Part shown: piece after piece, positions 44,883-53,459 of the stretch | Layout: every line of letters begins with the position of its first letter | Position numbering within the stretch: position 1 is the first letter of the stretch | Source: Martelella mediterranea DSM 17316 | GTDB lineage: Bacteria > Pseudomonadota > Alphaproteobacteria > Rhizobiales > Rhizobiaceae | DNA: 64,000 nt | Reading direction: 5' to 3' | Assembly (NCBI RefSeq): GCF_002043005.1 | Contig: NZ_CP020330.1 | Span: 952,501-1,016,500 of the forward strand | The notes under the pieces: model-generated | Databases searched by the model: none | What the model saw: the letters and a program-made list of their open reading frames with translations, nothing else | Told to the model about the DNA's origin: nothing | Made by a program: the position numbers and the translations under genes

Positions 44883-45436
44883 TGGCGCTCGCCTATTTCG
44901 CCTACGGCTCCAACATGCTGACCGAGCGGCTGGCGCGACGCTGCCCCTCGGCAAGACCTGTCGGCCCGGCGGTGCTGGCGGATCATGCGCTCGCCTTTTC
45001 CAAGATCGGCAATGAGGGTTCTGGCAAGGCGACGATCGTCGAGCGGCCAGGCGAGACGGTGTTCGGCGTGGTCTTCATGCTCGACCTGAGCGAACGCGAT
45101 CTGCTTGATGCGTTCGAGGGCATGGGCAACGGCTATGACCGGATCGATGACTGCGCGGTGCGCCTCCTCAAGGACGACGCGATGGTCTCAGCCTGCACCT
45201 ACAAGGCCCCGCCCGCCTTCCGCGATCCGGCGCTGCTGCCCTTCGACTGGTACCACGCGCTGGTGATCGCCGGCGCGCGCCAGCACGGTCTGCCGGCGGA
45301 TTATGTCGACCAGCTCGGCGCCGCCCCTTGCCGCGCCGATCCGGACCGCGCGCGACCGTCCGGGATCGAGGCAAGAGAGGTTCTGGCCAGCGCGGGCTTT
45401 GATGGCGATGGGGCTTTTGCTGGCTATCGACCTTGA
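44882..45436 (+). CDS. Gamma-glutamylcyclotransferase family protein
   Basis: A 184-residue protein with the GGCT fold. The signature YFAYGSNM opens it, followed by RRCPSARPVGPAVLADHALAFSK, GVVFMLDLSERDLLDAFEG (Glu in the catalytic place) and NGYDRIDDCAVRL. Such enzymes cleave gamma-glutamyl peptides to 5-oxoproline. Its start is coupled to the ABC-F stop. The substrate is not known; it is longer than ChaC-type enzymes in a different branch. Confidence 0.88.
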   Translation: MALAYFAYGSNMLTERLARRCPSARPVGPAVLADHALAFSKIGNEGSGKATIVERPGETVFGVVFMLDLSERDLLDAFEGMGNGYDRIDDCAVRLLKDDAMVSACTYKAPPAFRDPALLPFDWYHALVIAGARQHGLPADYVDQLGAAPCRADPDRARPSGIEAREVLASAGFDGDGAFAGYRP

Positions 45437-45495
45437 AAGGCGATATGGGGGCAGCATAGATAATGCCGGGCTGTCCGACGGGAAAGAAACAGGCG

Positions 45496-46674
45496 ATGGA
45501 TCAGAAACCGCATCACAGGACGCAAAGCTGGATCGGCACGGCCGCCGCCGCCCGCGCGCCGCTGATCCCCTCCGTCACCGCCGCGCGCTGGCTGCTGCTC
45601 GGCGTGGCGCTCGCCGCGATCTATTTCTTTCACGGCTTCCTGGTGCCGGTTCTGGCGGCGCTGATCATCGCCTTTGCCTCGCAGCCGGTCTATCGCAAGC
45701 TCGACAGTCGGCTTGGCGGGCGGCGCAAGATCTCGGCCGCGATCGCGATCTTCCTGATCCTGTTGTTCCTGATCCTGCCGATCGTCTTCGCGGTGATCTA
45801 CATGTCGCGCGAACTGGAGGCCTGGATCTCTTGGGCCGCCGCGGCCAACCGTATCGGCGCGCCGGTTCCCGACTGGATCCACAACCTGCCGGTCATCGGC
45901 GAATGGGTTTCGGCGAAATGGCGGGAATATCTCGGCCAGCCCGGCGATATAGGTCAGTTGATCCAGGCCGTCAGTGGCGAGAATATCGGCAGCATCTATC
46001 GCACCGCCCTGTTCGTCAGCGGCCGGGTGTTCGGGCTGGTGCTTGCGGCGCTGTTCATGCTGATCGCGCTGTTCTTCCTCTACAAGGACGGCGACAAGTT
46101 CGCCGCCCAACTCGACATGATCGGCGAGCGGCTGTTTCCCGACCGCTGGTACCGGATTTCGCGCGTGGTTCCGGCGACGATTTCCTCCACGGTCACCGGC
46201 ATGACGCTGATCGCCATGGGCGAAGGCATCGTGCTCGGCACAGCCTATTATGTGGCCGGGGTGCCCAATTTCGTTTCCTTTGGTCTGCTGACGGCGGTGA
46301 TGGCGATGGTGCCGGGCGGCGCGCCGCTGACCTTCACGCTGATCTCTGCCTATCTTGTCGCGCGCGGCACGCCGATCCATGGCATCGCGCTGTTTGCCTG
46401 GGGAACGATCGAGCTCTTCATCGTCGACAAGACGCTGAGGCCGCGCCTCGTCGGCGGGCCGATCAAGCTGCCTTTCCTGCCGACCTTTTTCGGCCTTGTC
46501 GGCGGGGTCAAGACCATGGGGCTGATCGGGCTGTTCGTCGGTCCGGTGCTGATGGCGCTGATCGTCGCGATCTGGCGCGAATGGGTGCTGGAGGCAAACC
46601 TCGCCGCCGCCGAAAAACCGGCCGAGGCCGAGCCCCCGCCTGCGCAAAGCCCGACCGCAGTCAGCACGGACTGA
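45496..46674 (+). CDS. AI-2E family transporter
   Basis: A 392-residue inner-membrane protein with about eight helices of the AI-2 exporter (TqsA/PerM) family. Family landmarks are LVPVLAALIIAFASQPVYRKLDSRLGGRRKISAAIAIFLILL near the start and the conserved FLYKDGDKFAAQLDMIGERLFPDR, TVTGMTLIAMGEGIVLGTAYYVAGVPN and VDKTLRPRLVGGPIKLPFLPTFFGLVGGV. Members export autoinducer-2 or ions; no evidence here selects one. The start at 45496 (MDQKPHH) has GGAAAG upstream; ATG 45463 is the alternative. It ends the thiN-uup-GGCT run. Confidence 0.9.
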   Translation: MDQKPHHRTQSWIGTAAAARAPLIPSVTAARWLLLGVALAAIYFFHGFLVPVLAALIIAFASQPVYRKLDSRLGGRRKISAAIAIFLILLFLILPIVFAVIYMSRELEAWISWAAAANRIGAPVPDWIHNLPVIGEWVSAKWREYLGQPGDIGQLIQAVSGENIGSIYRTALFVSGRVFGLVLAALFMLIALFFLYKDGDKFAAQLDMIGERLFPDRWYRISRVVPATISSTVTGMTLIAMGEGIVLGTAYYVAGVPNFVSFGLLTAVMAMVPGGAPLTFTLISAYLVARGTPIHGIALFAWGTIELFIVDKTLRPRLVGGPIKLPFLPTFFGLVGGVKTMGLIGLFVGPVLMALIVAIWREWVLEANLAAAEKPAEAEPPPAQSPTAVSTD

Positions 46675-46840
46675 ACCGACATCGCCTGACCCCGCCTCCC
46701 GGATACGGTTGGGACGGCGAAACATGCTTTACGTACATCATTTTTCCCGCTAGGCTCATCAGGGAAAGGGCAGCCGTCGCCGCAAGGGCGAAGCCGCGCC
46801 CGTTTTGCGCCGCTCGGGAAGGCGGCGCGGAGGAACATCT

Positions 46841-46859
46841 TCCGGCGCGGCGCGCCGGA
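46841..46859. repeat. Strong hairpin in the leader of the ribose-type transporter genes
   Basis: TCCGGCGC and GCGCCGGA pair perfectly around GGC, 40 bp before the ATG of the ATPase gene. No T-run follows, so it is probably an mRNA leader structure rather than a terminator. The rest of the 224-bp spacer shows no clear operator. Confidence 0.5.
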
Positions 46860-46898
46860 GAGAAATGAGCGCTTCGGCAACAGCGCCTGGGGAGGATC

Positions 46899-48425
46899 AT
46901 GATTGAGAAAGCGGGCGGAAACGCCGCTATTCTGCAGACCGAGGGGCTCAGGAAGTCCTTTGGCCCGATCGAGGTGCTGCACGGCATCGACCTGTCCGTT
47001 CGTGCCGGCGAAATCCATGCCGTGATCGGCGAAAATGGCGCCGGCAAATCCACGCTGATGCGGCTTCTGGCCGGCAATCTGAAACCCTCCGCCGGTGCCG
47101 TGAAAGTCGACGGCGCGCCCGTAAGCTTCGAAAACCCTGTCGAAGCGGAGGCCGCCGGCATCGTGCTGGTGCATCAGGAAATCCTGCTCGCGCCCGATCT
47201 CACCGTGGCGCAGAATATTTTCCTCGGTCGGGAAGTCCGCCGTGGCCTTGCGGTCAACGACCGGGTGATGAATGCGGAGGCCCACAAGGCGCTCCTCGAA
47301 CTCGGCACCGATATCGCGCCCGATACACTCGTTTCCAGGCTGTCGATCGCCAAGCGCCAGCTCGTGCAGATCGCCCGCGTGCTGTTGACTCCGCACCGGG
47401 TGGTGATCTTCGACGAGCCGACCGCCTCGTTGACCCCGTTCGAGACCGAGGCGCTCTTGAAGGTGATCCGCGCGATCCGCGACCGCGGCGTTGCCGTGCT
47501 GTTCATTTCCCACCGCCTCAACGAGGTGAAGGCGATCGCCGACACGGTGACCGTGCTGCGCGATGGCCAGCTGATCGCCAGCCGTGACGCCGATACGCTC
47601 GAGCCCGCCGACATGGCCCGGCTGATGGTCGGCCGCGACGTCTCCAAGCTTTATCCCGACCGCGCCCATGACGGCGCCGGCCTGCCGGTGCTGGAGGTCG
47701 AGGACTTTACCGTGCCGGGTTACACCGAACGCTGTTCGTTCACGCTCAGGAAGGGCGAGATCCTCGGCTTTGCCGGCCTGATCGGCGCCGGACGCACGGA
47801 GCTGATGGAAGGCCTGCTGGGCTTGAGGCCCGGCAAGGGCGCGGTGCGGCTCAACGGCAGGACGGTTAATTTCAACGCCCCGATCGCGGCCCTTCGCTCC
47901 GGCATCGTCTACCTCTCTGAGGACCGCAAGGGCAAGGGCCTGCTCTTGACCAAGGACCTCAGAACCAACCTCACGCTCTCCGCCCTCGACCGGTTCACGA
48001 AGAACCTGCAGGTCGACCGCAAGGCCGAGGACAAGGCGCTTGACGACGCGATCCGCGACTTCGACATCCGCACCGGCTCGAAGGAACTTGCCGCCGGCGA
48101 ACTGTCGGGCGGCAACCAGCAGAAGCTTCTGCTCGCCAAGATGATGCTGCTCGAACCCGAGATCGTGATCATCGACGAGCCGACGCGCGGCATCGACATC
48201 GGCAACAAGGAACAGATCTACAAATTCATCGCCGACCTCGCCCGAAACGGGCACTCGATCATCGTGGTTTCCTCGGAAATGCCGGAACTGATCGGCCTTT
48301 GCGACCGGATCGTGGTGATGCGCTCGGGCGAGATCGCCGGCGAGGTGACGGGAGAGGACATGAACGAAAACGAGATCGTGGTGCTGGCGACCGGCGTTTC
48401 CGGCAAGCGGGAGATGGCGTCGTGA
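46899..48425 (+). CDS. Sugar ABC transporter ATPase (RbsA/MglA type)
   Basis: A 508-residue protein with two fused ABC domains, as in ribose/galactose importers. The first has GENGAGKST and a degenerate signature (VSRLSIAKRQLVQIARVL), with VVIFDEPTASLT as Walker B. The second has GAGRTELMEGLLG as a divergent Walker A, and the LSGGNQQKLLLAKM signature with VIIDEPTRGID. Only one of the two sites should be fully active, as in the family. Its gene overlaps the permease gene (GTGA), starting a transporter-catabolic operon. Confidence 0.94.
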   Translation: MIEKAGGNAAILQTEGLRKSFGPIEVLHGIDLSVRAGEIHAVIGENGAGKSTLMRLLAGNLKPSAGAVKVDGAPVSFENPVEAEAAGIVLVHQEILLAPDLTVAQNIFLGREVRRGLAVNDRVMNAEAHKALLELGTDIAPDTLVSRLSIAKRQLVQIARVLLTPHRVVIFDEPTASLTPFETEALLKVIRAIRDRGVAVLFISHRLNEVKAIADTVTVLRDGQLIASRDADTLEPADMARLMVGRDVSKLYPDRAHDGAGLPVLEVEDFTVPGYTERCSFTLRKGEILGFAGLIGAGRTELMEGLLGLRPGKGAVRLNGRTVNFNAPIAALRSGIVYLSEDRKGKGLLLTKDLRTNLTLSALDRFTKNLQVDRKAEDKALDDAIRDFDIRTGSKELAAGELSGGNQQKLLLAKMMLLEPEIVIIDEPTRGIDIGNKEQIYKFIADLARNGHSIIVVSSEMPELIGLCDRIVVMRSGEIAGEVTGEDMNENEIVVLATGVSGKREMAS

Positions 48426-49423
48426 GTGGACAGGCTGAAAACACATCAGGCTTCATGAGCCGGATCGACCTTCGGGTGCTGGCCCCCTTCCTGGCGCTGG
48501 CCCTGCTTCTGGTGCTCGGCGCGTTTTCCAACCCGAACTTCCTGAGCGTCACCAATCTGATGAATGTGGCGACGCGCTCGGCCTTCATCGCGATCATCGC
48601 GGTCGGTGCGACCTTCGTGATTTCGGCGGGCGGGCTCGATCTTTCGGTCGGCGCGATGGTGGCCTTCGTCGCCAGCCTGATGATCATGTTCATCAACACG
48701 GCGGTGATTTCCAACCCATACCTGCTGATCGCCGCCGCCATGGTGCTCGCAATCCTGATCGGCATGGCCTGCGGGCTTCTGAACGGGGTGATCACCACGG
48801 TCGGGCGAATAGAACCGTTCATCGTCACGCTTGGCACGATGGGGATATTCCGGGGGCTGACGACATGGCTGTCGCAGGGCGGCGCGATCACGCTGAAGGA
48901 TTTCGACGTCCAGTCCGCCTATCGCCCCGCCTATTTCGGCACGGTGCTCGGCATTCCGGTCCCCGTGATCGCGATCGTGGTGACGGCGCTGATCGGGGCC
49001 TTCGTGCTCTACCGCACCCGCTTCGGCCGCCACGTCATCGCTGTCGGCTCCAATGAGGAGGTGGCGCGCTATTCCGGCATCTCGGTGCGCAATGTCCGGA
49101 TCATCACCTATCTGATCCAGGGGCTCTGTGTCGCGGTCGCCGTGCTGTTCTATGTGCCGCGCCTCGGCTCGACGTCTGCAACCACCGGCATATTGTGGGA
49201 GTTGCAGGCGATCACCGCGGTCGTCGTCGGCGGCACCGCGCTGCGCGGCGGCGTCGGCCGCATCTGGGGCACGATCTGCGGCGCCTTCATTCTGGAGATC
49301 GTCGGCAACATCATGCTGTTGTCGAACTTCATTTCCGAATATCTGATCGCCGCCATCCAGGGCACGATCATCATCATCGCCATGCTGGTGCAGCGTTCGC
49401 TGTTCAACAGGCAAAAAGGCTGA
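48422..49423 (+). CDS. Sugar ABC transporter permease (RbsC type)
   Basis: A 333-residue permease with about ten helices. Landmarks are NFLSVTNLMNVATRSAFIAIIAVGATFVISAGGLDLSVGAMVAFVAS near residues 40-85, the GRIEPFIVTLGTMGIFRGLT segment, FGRHVIAVGSNEEVARYSGI and the GGVGRIWGTICGAFI loop. The start is GTG at 48422, overlapping the ATPase stop; it is the only start consistent with the family N-terminus. One permease gene is normal, as two copies form the channel. Confidence 0.93.
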   Translation: MSGQAENTSGFMSRIDLRVLAPFLALALLLVLGAFSNPNFLSVTNLMNVATRSAFIAIIAVGATFVISAGGLDLSVGAMVAFVASLMIMFINTAVISNPYLLIAAAMVLAILIGMACGLLNGVITTVGRIEPFIVTLGTMGIFRGLTTWLSQGGAITLKDFDVQSAYRPAYFGTVLGIPVPVIAIVVTALIGAFVLYRTRFGRHVIAVGSNEEVARYSGISVRNVRIITYLIQGLCVAVAVLFYVPRLGSTSATTGILWELQAITAVVVGGTALRGGVGRIWGTICGAFILEIVGNIMLLSNFISEYLIAAIQGTIIIIAMLVQRSLFNRQKG

Positions 49424-49501
49424 ATGGTTTGCGGGTTTTACGGACCGCCCGCAGCCCGGACATTCCGGACTGAACCGGTCCGCCACTTGGGAGGAGTAAA
49501 C

Positions 49502-50446
49502 ATGAAACATATGGTATTGGGCGCAAGCCTTATGGCGGCGACATCGCTTGTCGGCATCACCGAAGCCCAGGCGCTGACGGTCGGCGTATCCATCCCGGCC
49601 GCCGACCATGGCTGGACCGCCGGCATCGTCTATCACGCCGAGCGCGTGGCCGAGGAACTGATGAAGGAATATGACGATCTCAACGTGATCGTCAAAACCT
49701 CGCCAGATCCGGCAAGCCAGGCGAATGCCGTGCAGGATCTGGCCGTGCAGGGCATCGATGCGCTGGTGATCCTGCCGACCGACCCGGATCCGCTGGTCAA
49801 CGCCATCATGCAGGTCAAGAGCCAGGGCGCCTTCGTGACGCTGGTGGACCGCGCGCCGTCGAACAACGACAGCAATGTCCGCGACCTCTATGTCGCCGGC
49901 AATAATCCGGCTCTCGGCGCCGTCGCCGGCGAATACATCGTCGAAACCACGCCGGATGCCGAAGTCGTCGTCATCCGCGGCCTGCCGATCCCGATCGACC
50001 AGCAGCGCCAGGACGGTTTCGACGCGTCGCTCGAAGGCTCCAACGTCAAGGTTCTGGAAAAGCAGTTCGGCAACTGGAACCGCGACGACGCCTTCCGCGT
50101 GATGCAGGACTATCTCACCAAGTATCCGAAGATCGACGTGGTCTGGGCGCAGGATGACGACATGGTCGTCGGCGTGCTGCAGGCGATCGAGCAGTCCGGC
50201 CGCGACGACATCCAGTATGTCATCGGCGGCGCGGGTTCGAAGGACATGATCAAGAAGGTCATGGACGGCGACAGCATGATCCCGGTCGACGTGCTTTATC
50301 CGCCGGCAATGATCGGCACGGCGATGGAATTGACGGTCGCGGGCCTGATGGATCAGGTTCCGGTGGCCGGCAGCTACATCCTCGACGCCACGCTGGTGAC
50401 CGAGGATAATGCCGAGGACTACTACTTCCCGGATTCGCCTTACTGA
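49502..50446 (+). CDS. Sugar-binding periplasmic protein (RbsB-like)
   Basis: A 314-residue periplasmic protein with a signal peptide ending near TEAQA. The mature part starts LTVGVSIPAADHGWTAGIVYHAERVAEELMKEY, with the later SQANAVQDLAVQGIDALVILPTDPDPL, VVIRGLPIPIDQQRQDGF and VWAQDDDMVVGVLQAIEQSG. These are the hallmarks of the type I sugar-binding fold. The ligand is unknown; family members bind pentoses, hexoses or polyols. GGGAGGAGTAAAC precedes the ATG. A strong hairpin follows the gene (50486-50529). Confidence 0.92.
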   Translation: MKHMVLGASLMAATSLVGITEAQALTVGVSIPAADHGWTAGIVYHAERVAEELMKEYDDLNVIVKTSPDPASQANAVQDLAVQGIDALVILPTDPDPLVNAIMQVKSQGAFVTLVDRAPSNNDSNVRDLYVAGNNPALGAVAGEYIVETTPDAEVVVIRGLPIPIDQQRQDGFDASLEGSNVKVLEKQFGNWNRDDAFRVMQDYLTKYPKIDVVWAQDDDMVVGVLQAIEQSGRDDIQYVIGGAGSKDMIKKVMDGDSMIPVDVLYPPAMIGTAMELTVAGLMDQVPVAGSYILDATLVTEDNAEDYYFPDSPY

Positions 50447-50485
50447 TCCGGCAGGCCGGCCATGCCGACCTAAAATCAAAATACC

Positions 50486-50529
50486 CCGGCGGAGCCTCCG
50501 GCCCTGCACAAGCAGGGCCGCTTCGCCGG
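50486..50529 (+). repeat. Large hairpin after the binding-protein gene
   Basis: A long stem in which GGCCCTGC pairs with GCAGGGCC around ACAA, extended outward by CCGGCG and CGCCGG with small bulges. It lies between the binding-protein gene and the isomerase gene. Such structures protect the 3' end of abundant binding-protein mRNA or cause partial termination. Confidence 0.65.
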
Positions 50530-50585
50530 AAACCCGAGGTGGATGCCACCGACACGACGCGACCGCATAGAACGGAGGAAATATC

Positions 50586-51638
50586 ATGAAGACGATCAAG
50601 GGACCGGCCATCTTTCTCGGTCAGTTCGCGGGCGACGAGGCCCCGTTCAACAGCTGGGACGCGATCACGAAATGGGCCGCCGATTGCGGCTATGAGGGCG
50701 TTCAGGTGCCGACCTGGGCCGGCCAGCTCATCGACCTGAAGAAGGCCGCCGAATCCAGGGATTACTGCGACGACTTCAAGGGCCAGGCCCGCGAGAACGG
50801 CGTCGAGGTGACCGAGCTGTCCACCCACCTTCAGGGCCAGCTCGTCGCCGTTCATCCGGCCTATGACGAGGCCTTTGACGGTTTCGCGGCGCCCGAAGTG
50901 CGCGGCAACCCAAAGGCAAGGCAGGAATGGGCCGTCAACCAGGTGAAGATGGCGATCTCCGCCTCGAAGAATATGGGCATCAACGCCCATGCGACCTTCT
51001 CCGGCGCGCTCGCCTGGCCGTTCCTCTATCCCTGGCCGCAGCGCCCGGCTGGCCTGGTCGAGACCGCCTTCGCCGAACTTGCGAAACGCTGGACGCCGAT
51101 CCTGAACCATGCCGACGAGAACGGCGTCGACATCTGCTACGAGATCCATCCGGGCGAGGACCTGCATGATGGCGTGACCTTCGAGATGTTCCTTGACCAC
51201 GTCAACAACCACCCGCGCGCCAACATGCTCTACGACCCGTCGCATTACGTGCTGCAGTGCCTCGACTATCTCGATAACATCGATATCTACAAGGACCGGA
51301 TCAAGATGTTCCACGTCAAGGACGCGGAATTCAATCCGACCGGCCGGCAGGGCGTCTATGGCGGCTATCAGGGCTGGGTCGATCGCGCCGGACGGTTCCG
51401 TTCGCTCGGCGACGGTCAGGTGGATTTCGGCGCGATATTCTCGAAGATGGCGGCCAATGATTTCGACGGCTGGGCCGTGGTCGAGTGGGAATGCTGCCTG
51501 AAACACCCGGAAGACGGCGCCCGCGAAGGCGCGGAATTCGTGCGTCACCACATCATCCGCGTGACCGAGAAGGCCTTCGACGACTTCGCCGGCGGCGGCA
51601 CCGACGAGGCCGCCAACAAGCGGATGCTGGGGCTTTAG
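50586..51638 (+). CDS. TIM-barrel sugar phosphate isomerase/epimerase family protein
   Basis: A 350-residue AP-endonuclease-2-like barrel. Metal and acid sites are suggested by CYEIHPGEDLHDG (Glu and His near residues 182-190), NMLYDPSHYVLQCLDY (Asp/His near 221), MFHVKDAEF (His/Asp near 240), and VEWECCLKHPEDG (Glu near 300). Relatives include 2-keto-myo-inositol dehydratases, sugar epimerases and enzymes acting on 3-keto sugars. Next to it is a Gfo/Idh/MocA dehydrogenase, so a keto-sugar step is likely. It follows 140 bp after the binding-protein gene, behind the hairpin. Confidence 0.88.
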   Translation: MKTIKGPAIFLGQFAGDEAPFNSWDAITKWAADCGYEGVQVPTWAGQLIDLKKAAESRDYCDDFKGQARENGVEVTELSTHLQGQLVAVHPAYDEAFDGFAAPEVRGNPKARQEWAVNQVKMAISASKNMGINAHATFSGALAWPFLYPWPQRPAGLVETAFAELAKRWTPILNHADENGVDICYEIHPGEDLHDGVTFEMFLDHVNNHPRANMLYDPSHYVLQCLDYLDNIDIYKDRIKMFHVKDAEFNPTGRQGVYGGYQGWVDRAGRFRSLGDGQVDFGAIFSKMAANDFDGWAVVEWECCLKHPEDGAREGAEFVRHHIIRVTEKAFDDFAGGGTDEAANKRMLGL

Positions 51639-51670
51639 TTTCGCTGACGCAGGTAAGGGCTGTTGGCCTT

Positions 51671-51794
51671 CCCCCTCACCCCAACCCTCTCCCCTGAGGG
51701 GCGAGGGGGCTGCTGGTCGGGGTGATAGGCAGAGAACCAGCCCCGCGATCCCTTCTCCCCGCCGGGGAGAAGGTGGCGGCAGCCGGATGAGGGG
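51671..51794. repeat. Intergenic palindromic repeat, type 2, copy 1
   Basis: A 124-bp element from CCCCCTCACCCC to GATGAGGGG with terminal inverted ends (CCCCTCA/TGAGGGG) and an inner TTCTCCCCGCCGGGGAGAA palindrome. It recurs 207 bp downstream. The style is a common noncoding repeat of rhizobial genomes, lying between the isomerase and dehydrogenase genes. Confidence 0.85.
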
Positions 51795-51877
51795 CGCAGG
51801 CCCAACGAGGAAGCGGAGAAGAGCGGCAGTCGGAGGGCCGCAGACAAACACAACGGCCGGCGTGGGCTGCTAGCCTC

Positions 51878-52002
51878 CCCCCTCACCCCAACCCTCTCCC
51901 CTCCGGGGCGAGGGGGTATGCTGATCGAGGTGATGGGCAGAGAACCAGCCCCACGGTCCCTTCTCCCCGCCGGGGAGAAGGTGGCGGCAGCCGGATGAGG
52001 GG
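51878..52002. repeat. Intergenic palindromic repeat, type 2, copy 2
   Basis: Second copy, differing at several scattered positions (for example CTCCGGGG for CTGAGGGG near the start). It ends 39 bp before the dehydrogenase ATG, close enough to affect its leader. Together the two copies fill most of the 403-bp gap 51639-52041; no gene is there. Confidence 0.85.
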
Positions 52003-52041
52003 TTTTCACCCCGCACAAAGACAATTCAGGAGAACACGAAA

Positions 52042-53226
52042 ATGGCGATTGAAGGCAAAGACGAGAAATATTCCGGCCGCATCCGGCTCGGCATGGTGGG
52101 CGGCGGCTCGGGCGCGTTCATCGGCGGCGTGCACCGCATCGCGGCGCGGCTTGACGATCACTACACGCTGGTCGCGGGCGCGCTGTCGTCCACGCCGGAA
52201 AAGGCGCTGGCCTCCGGCAAGGAACTCGGCCTCGACCCGGAGCGCACCTACGGCTCCTATGAAGAAATGGCCGAGAAGGAAGCCGCCCGCGAGGACGGCA
52301 TCGAGGCGGTGGCGATCGTGACGCCGAACCACATGCATTTCGGCCCGGCCAAGGCCTTCCTCGAAAAGGGCATCCACGTCATCTGCGACAAGCCGGTGAC
52401 CTCCAATCTGGAAGACGCCAAGGCGCTGAAGGCGATCGCCGACAAGGCCAATGCGCTGTTCATCCTCACCCATAATTACACCGGCTATCCGATGATCCGT
52501 CAGGCCCGCGCCATGGTGGCAAACGGCGATCTCGGCGACATCCGCCTGATCCACGCCGAATATCCGCAGGACTGGCTGACCGAGCCGGTTGAAAGGCAGG
52601 GGTCGAAACAGGCCGAGTGGCGCACCGACCCGAAACGCTCAGGCGCCGGCGGCGCGCTGGGCGATATCGGCACCCATGCGCTGAACCTTGCCCTGTTCGT
52701 CTCGGGTGCTTCGGTCGAAAGCCTTGCCGCCGATCTCGACAGTTTCGTCGAGGGTCGTCAGCTCGATGACAACGCCCATGTGATGCTGCGCTTCAAGGAG
52801 AAGAACGGCGTCAGGCCCAAGGGCATGCTGTGGGCGAGCCAGGTGGCGCCCGGCTTTGAAAACGGTTTGAAAATCCGCGTCTGCGGCACCAAGGGCGGGA
52901 TCGAATGGGTGCAGGAACACCCGAACATTCTGTGGTTCACCCCGTTCGGCCAGCCGAAGCAGATGCTGACCCGCAACGGCGCCGGCGCCCTGCCGGAATC
53001 CACCCGCGTCTCACGCATCCCCGCCGGCCACCCGGAAGGCTATCTCGAAGGCTTCGCCAACATCTATTCCGAAGCGGCGCTCGCCATCAAGGCATATCGC
53101 GATGGAAGAGAAGCCCCCGACGTGATCTATCCGACGATCGAGGACGGCGTGATCGGCCTCGCCTTTGTCGAGGCCTGCGTCGAATCCGCCAAGAAGGACG
53201 GCGCCTGGGTGAAACCGAACGTCTGA
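52042..53226 (+). CDS. Gfo/Idh/MocA family NAD(P)-dependent dehydrogenase
   Basis: A 394-residue oxidoreductase. The Rossmann fold starts RLGMVGGGSGAFIGGVHRIAARLDDHY (GGGxGAF variant of GxGxxG), followed by VTPNHMHFGPAKAFLEKGIHVICDKPVT (the EKP-like Lys region, here DKP). The catalytic part contains GSKQAEWRTDPKRSGAGGALGDIGTHALNLALFVSG, with the conserved Asp and His (GDIGTHA). The C-terminal half is the alpha/beta substrate domain. Members oxidise sugars or polyols, frequently at C3. Likely in one operon with the transporter and isomerase despite the repeats between. Confidence 0.93.
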   Translation: MAIEGKDEKYSGRIRLGMVGGGSGAFIGGVHRIAARLDDHYTLVAGALSSTPEKALASGKELGLDPERTYGSYEEMAEKEAAREDGIEAVAIVTPNHMHFGPAKAFLEKGIHVICDKPVTSNLEDAKALKAIADKANALFILTHNYTGYPMIRQARAMVANGDLGDIRLIHAEYPQDWLTEPVERQGSKQAEWRTDPKRSGAGGALGDIGTHALNLALFVSGASVESLAADLDSFVEGRQLDDNAHVMLRFKEKNGVRPKGMLWASQVAPGFENGLKIRVCGTKGGIEWVQEHPNILWFTPFGQPKQMLTRNGAGALPESTRVSRIPAGHPEGYLEGFANIYSEAALAIKAYRDGREAPDVIYPTIEDGVIGLAFVEACVESAKKDGAWVKPNV

Positions 53227-53306
53227 TGCGCTTCGGCCCTGCATGCGCGCTCAACGGAGCCATGCAGGGCCGGGTGACGCAATTCGGCAACGTTGTCCGG
53301 ATAAGT

Positions 53307-53322
53307 TCTGTAACGTTACAGA
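53307..53322. promoter_or_regulatory. Palindrome of LacI-family operator type, site 1
   Basis: TCTGTAACGTTACAGA is a perfect 16-bp palindrome with the central CG typical of LacI/GalR operators. It lies about 145 bp before the beta-glucosidase start, in a spacer of 233 bp. No LacI gene is inside the window. Confidence 0.55.
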
Positions 53323-53342
53323 TTTCGGCGGCCCGTTCTGTA

Positions 53343-53354
53343 CAAAGCGCTTTG
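53343..53354. promoter_or_regulatory. Palindrome of LacI-family operator type, site 2
   Basis: CAAAGCGCTTTG is a perfect 12-bp palindrome, also CG-centred. It resembles sites of alpha-glucoside and related LacI regulators in alphaproteobacteria. It differs from site 1, so two regulators may meet here, about 105 bp before the glucosidase gene. Confidence 0.5.
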
Positions 53355-53459
53355 GATTTTCTAGAGATCGGCCTCGAGAAGCTGCGGTGCGTTTAGCGGC
53401 GAGACGACTAAGGCCGGGTGGAATCGCCTCATCCCGGCCGAGACGAAAGGATATCCAGC

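Noticed and set aside
41742..44954. A 1070-codon open frame on the minus strand opposite thiN and the ABC-F gene
   Set aside because: It is an antisense frame kept open by high GC3. It has no domain, and thiN, ABC-F and marR on the other strand have complete family motifs.
51635..52024. An open frame across the second repeat pair
   Set aside because: It is made of palindromic repeat DNA. The protein would be Pro/Arg-rich with no family resemblance.
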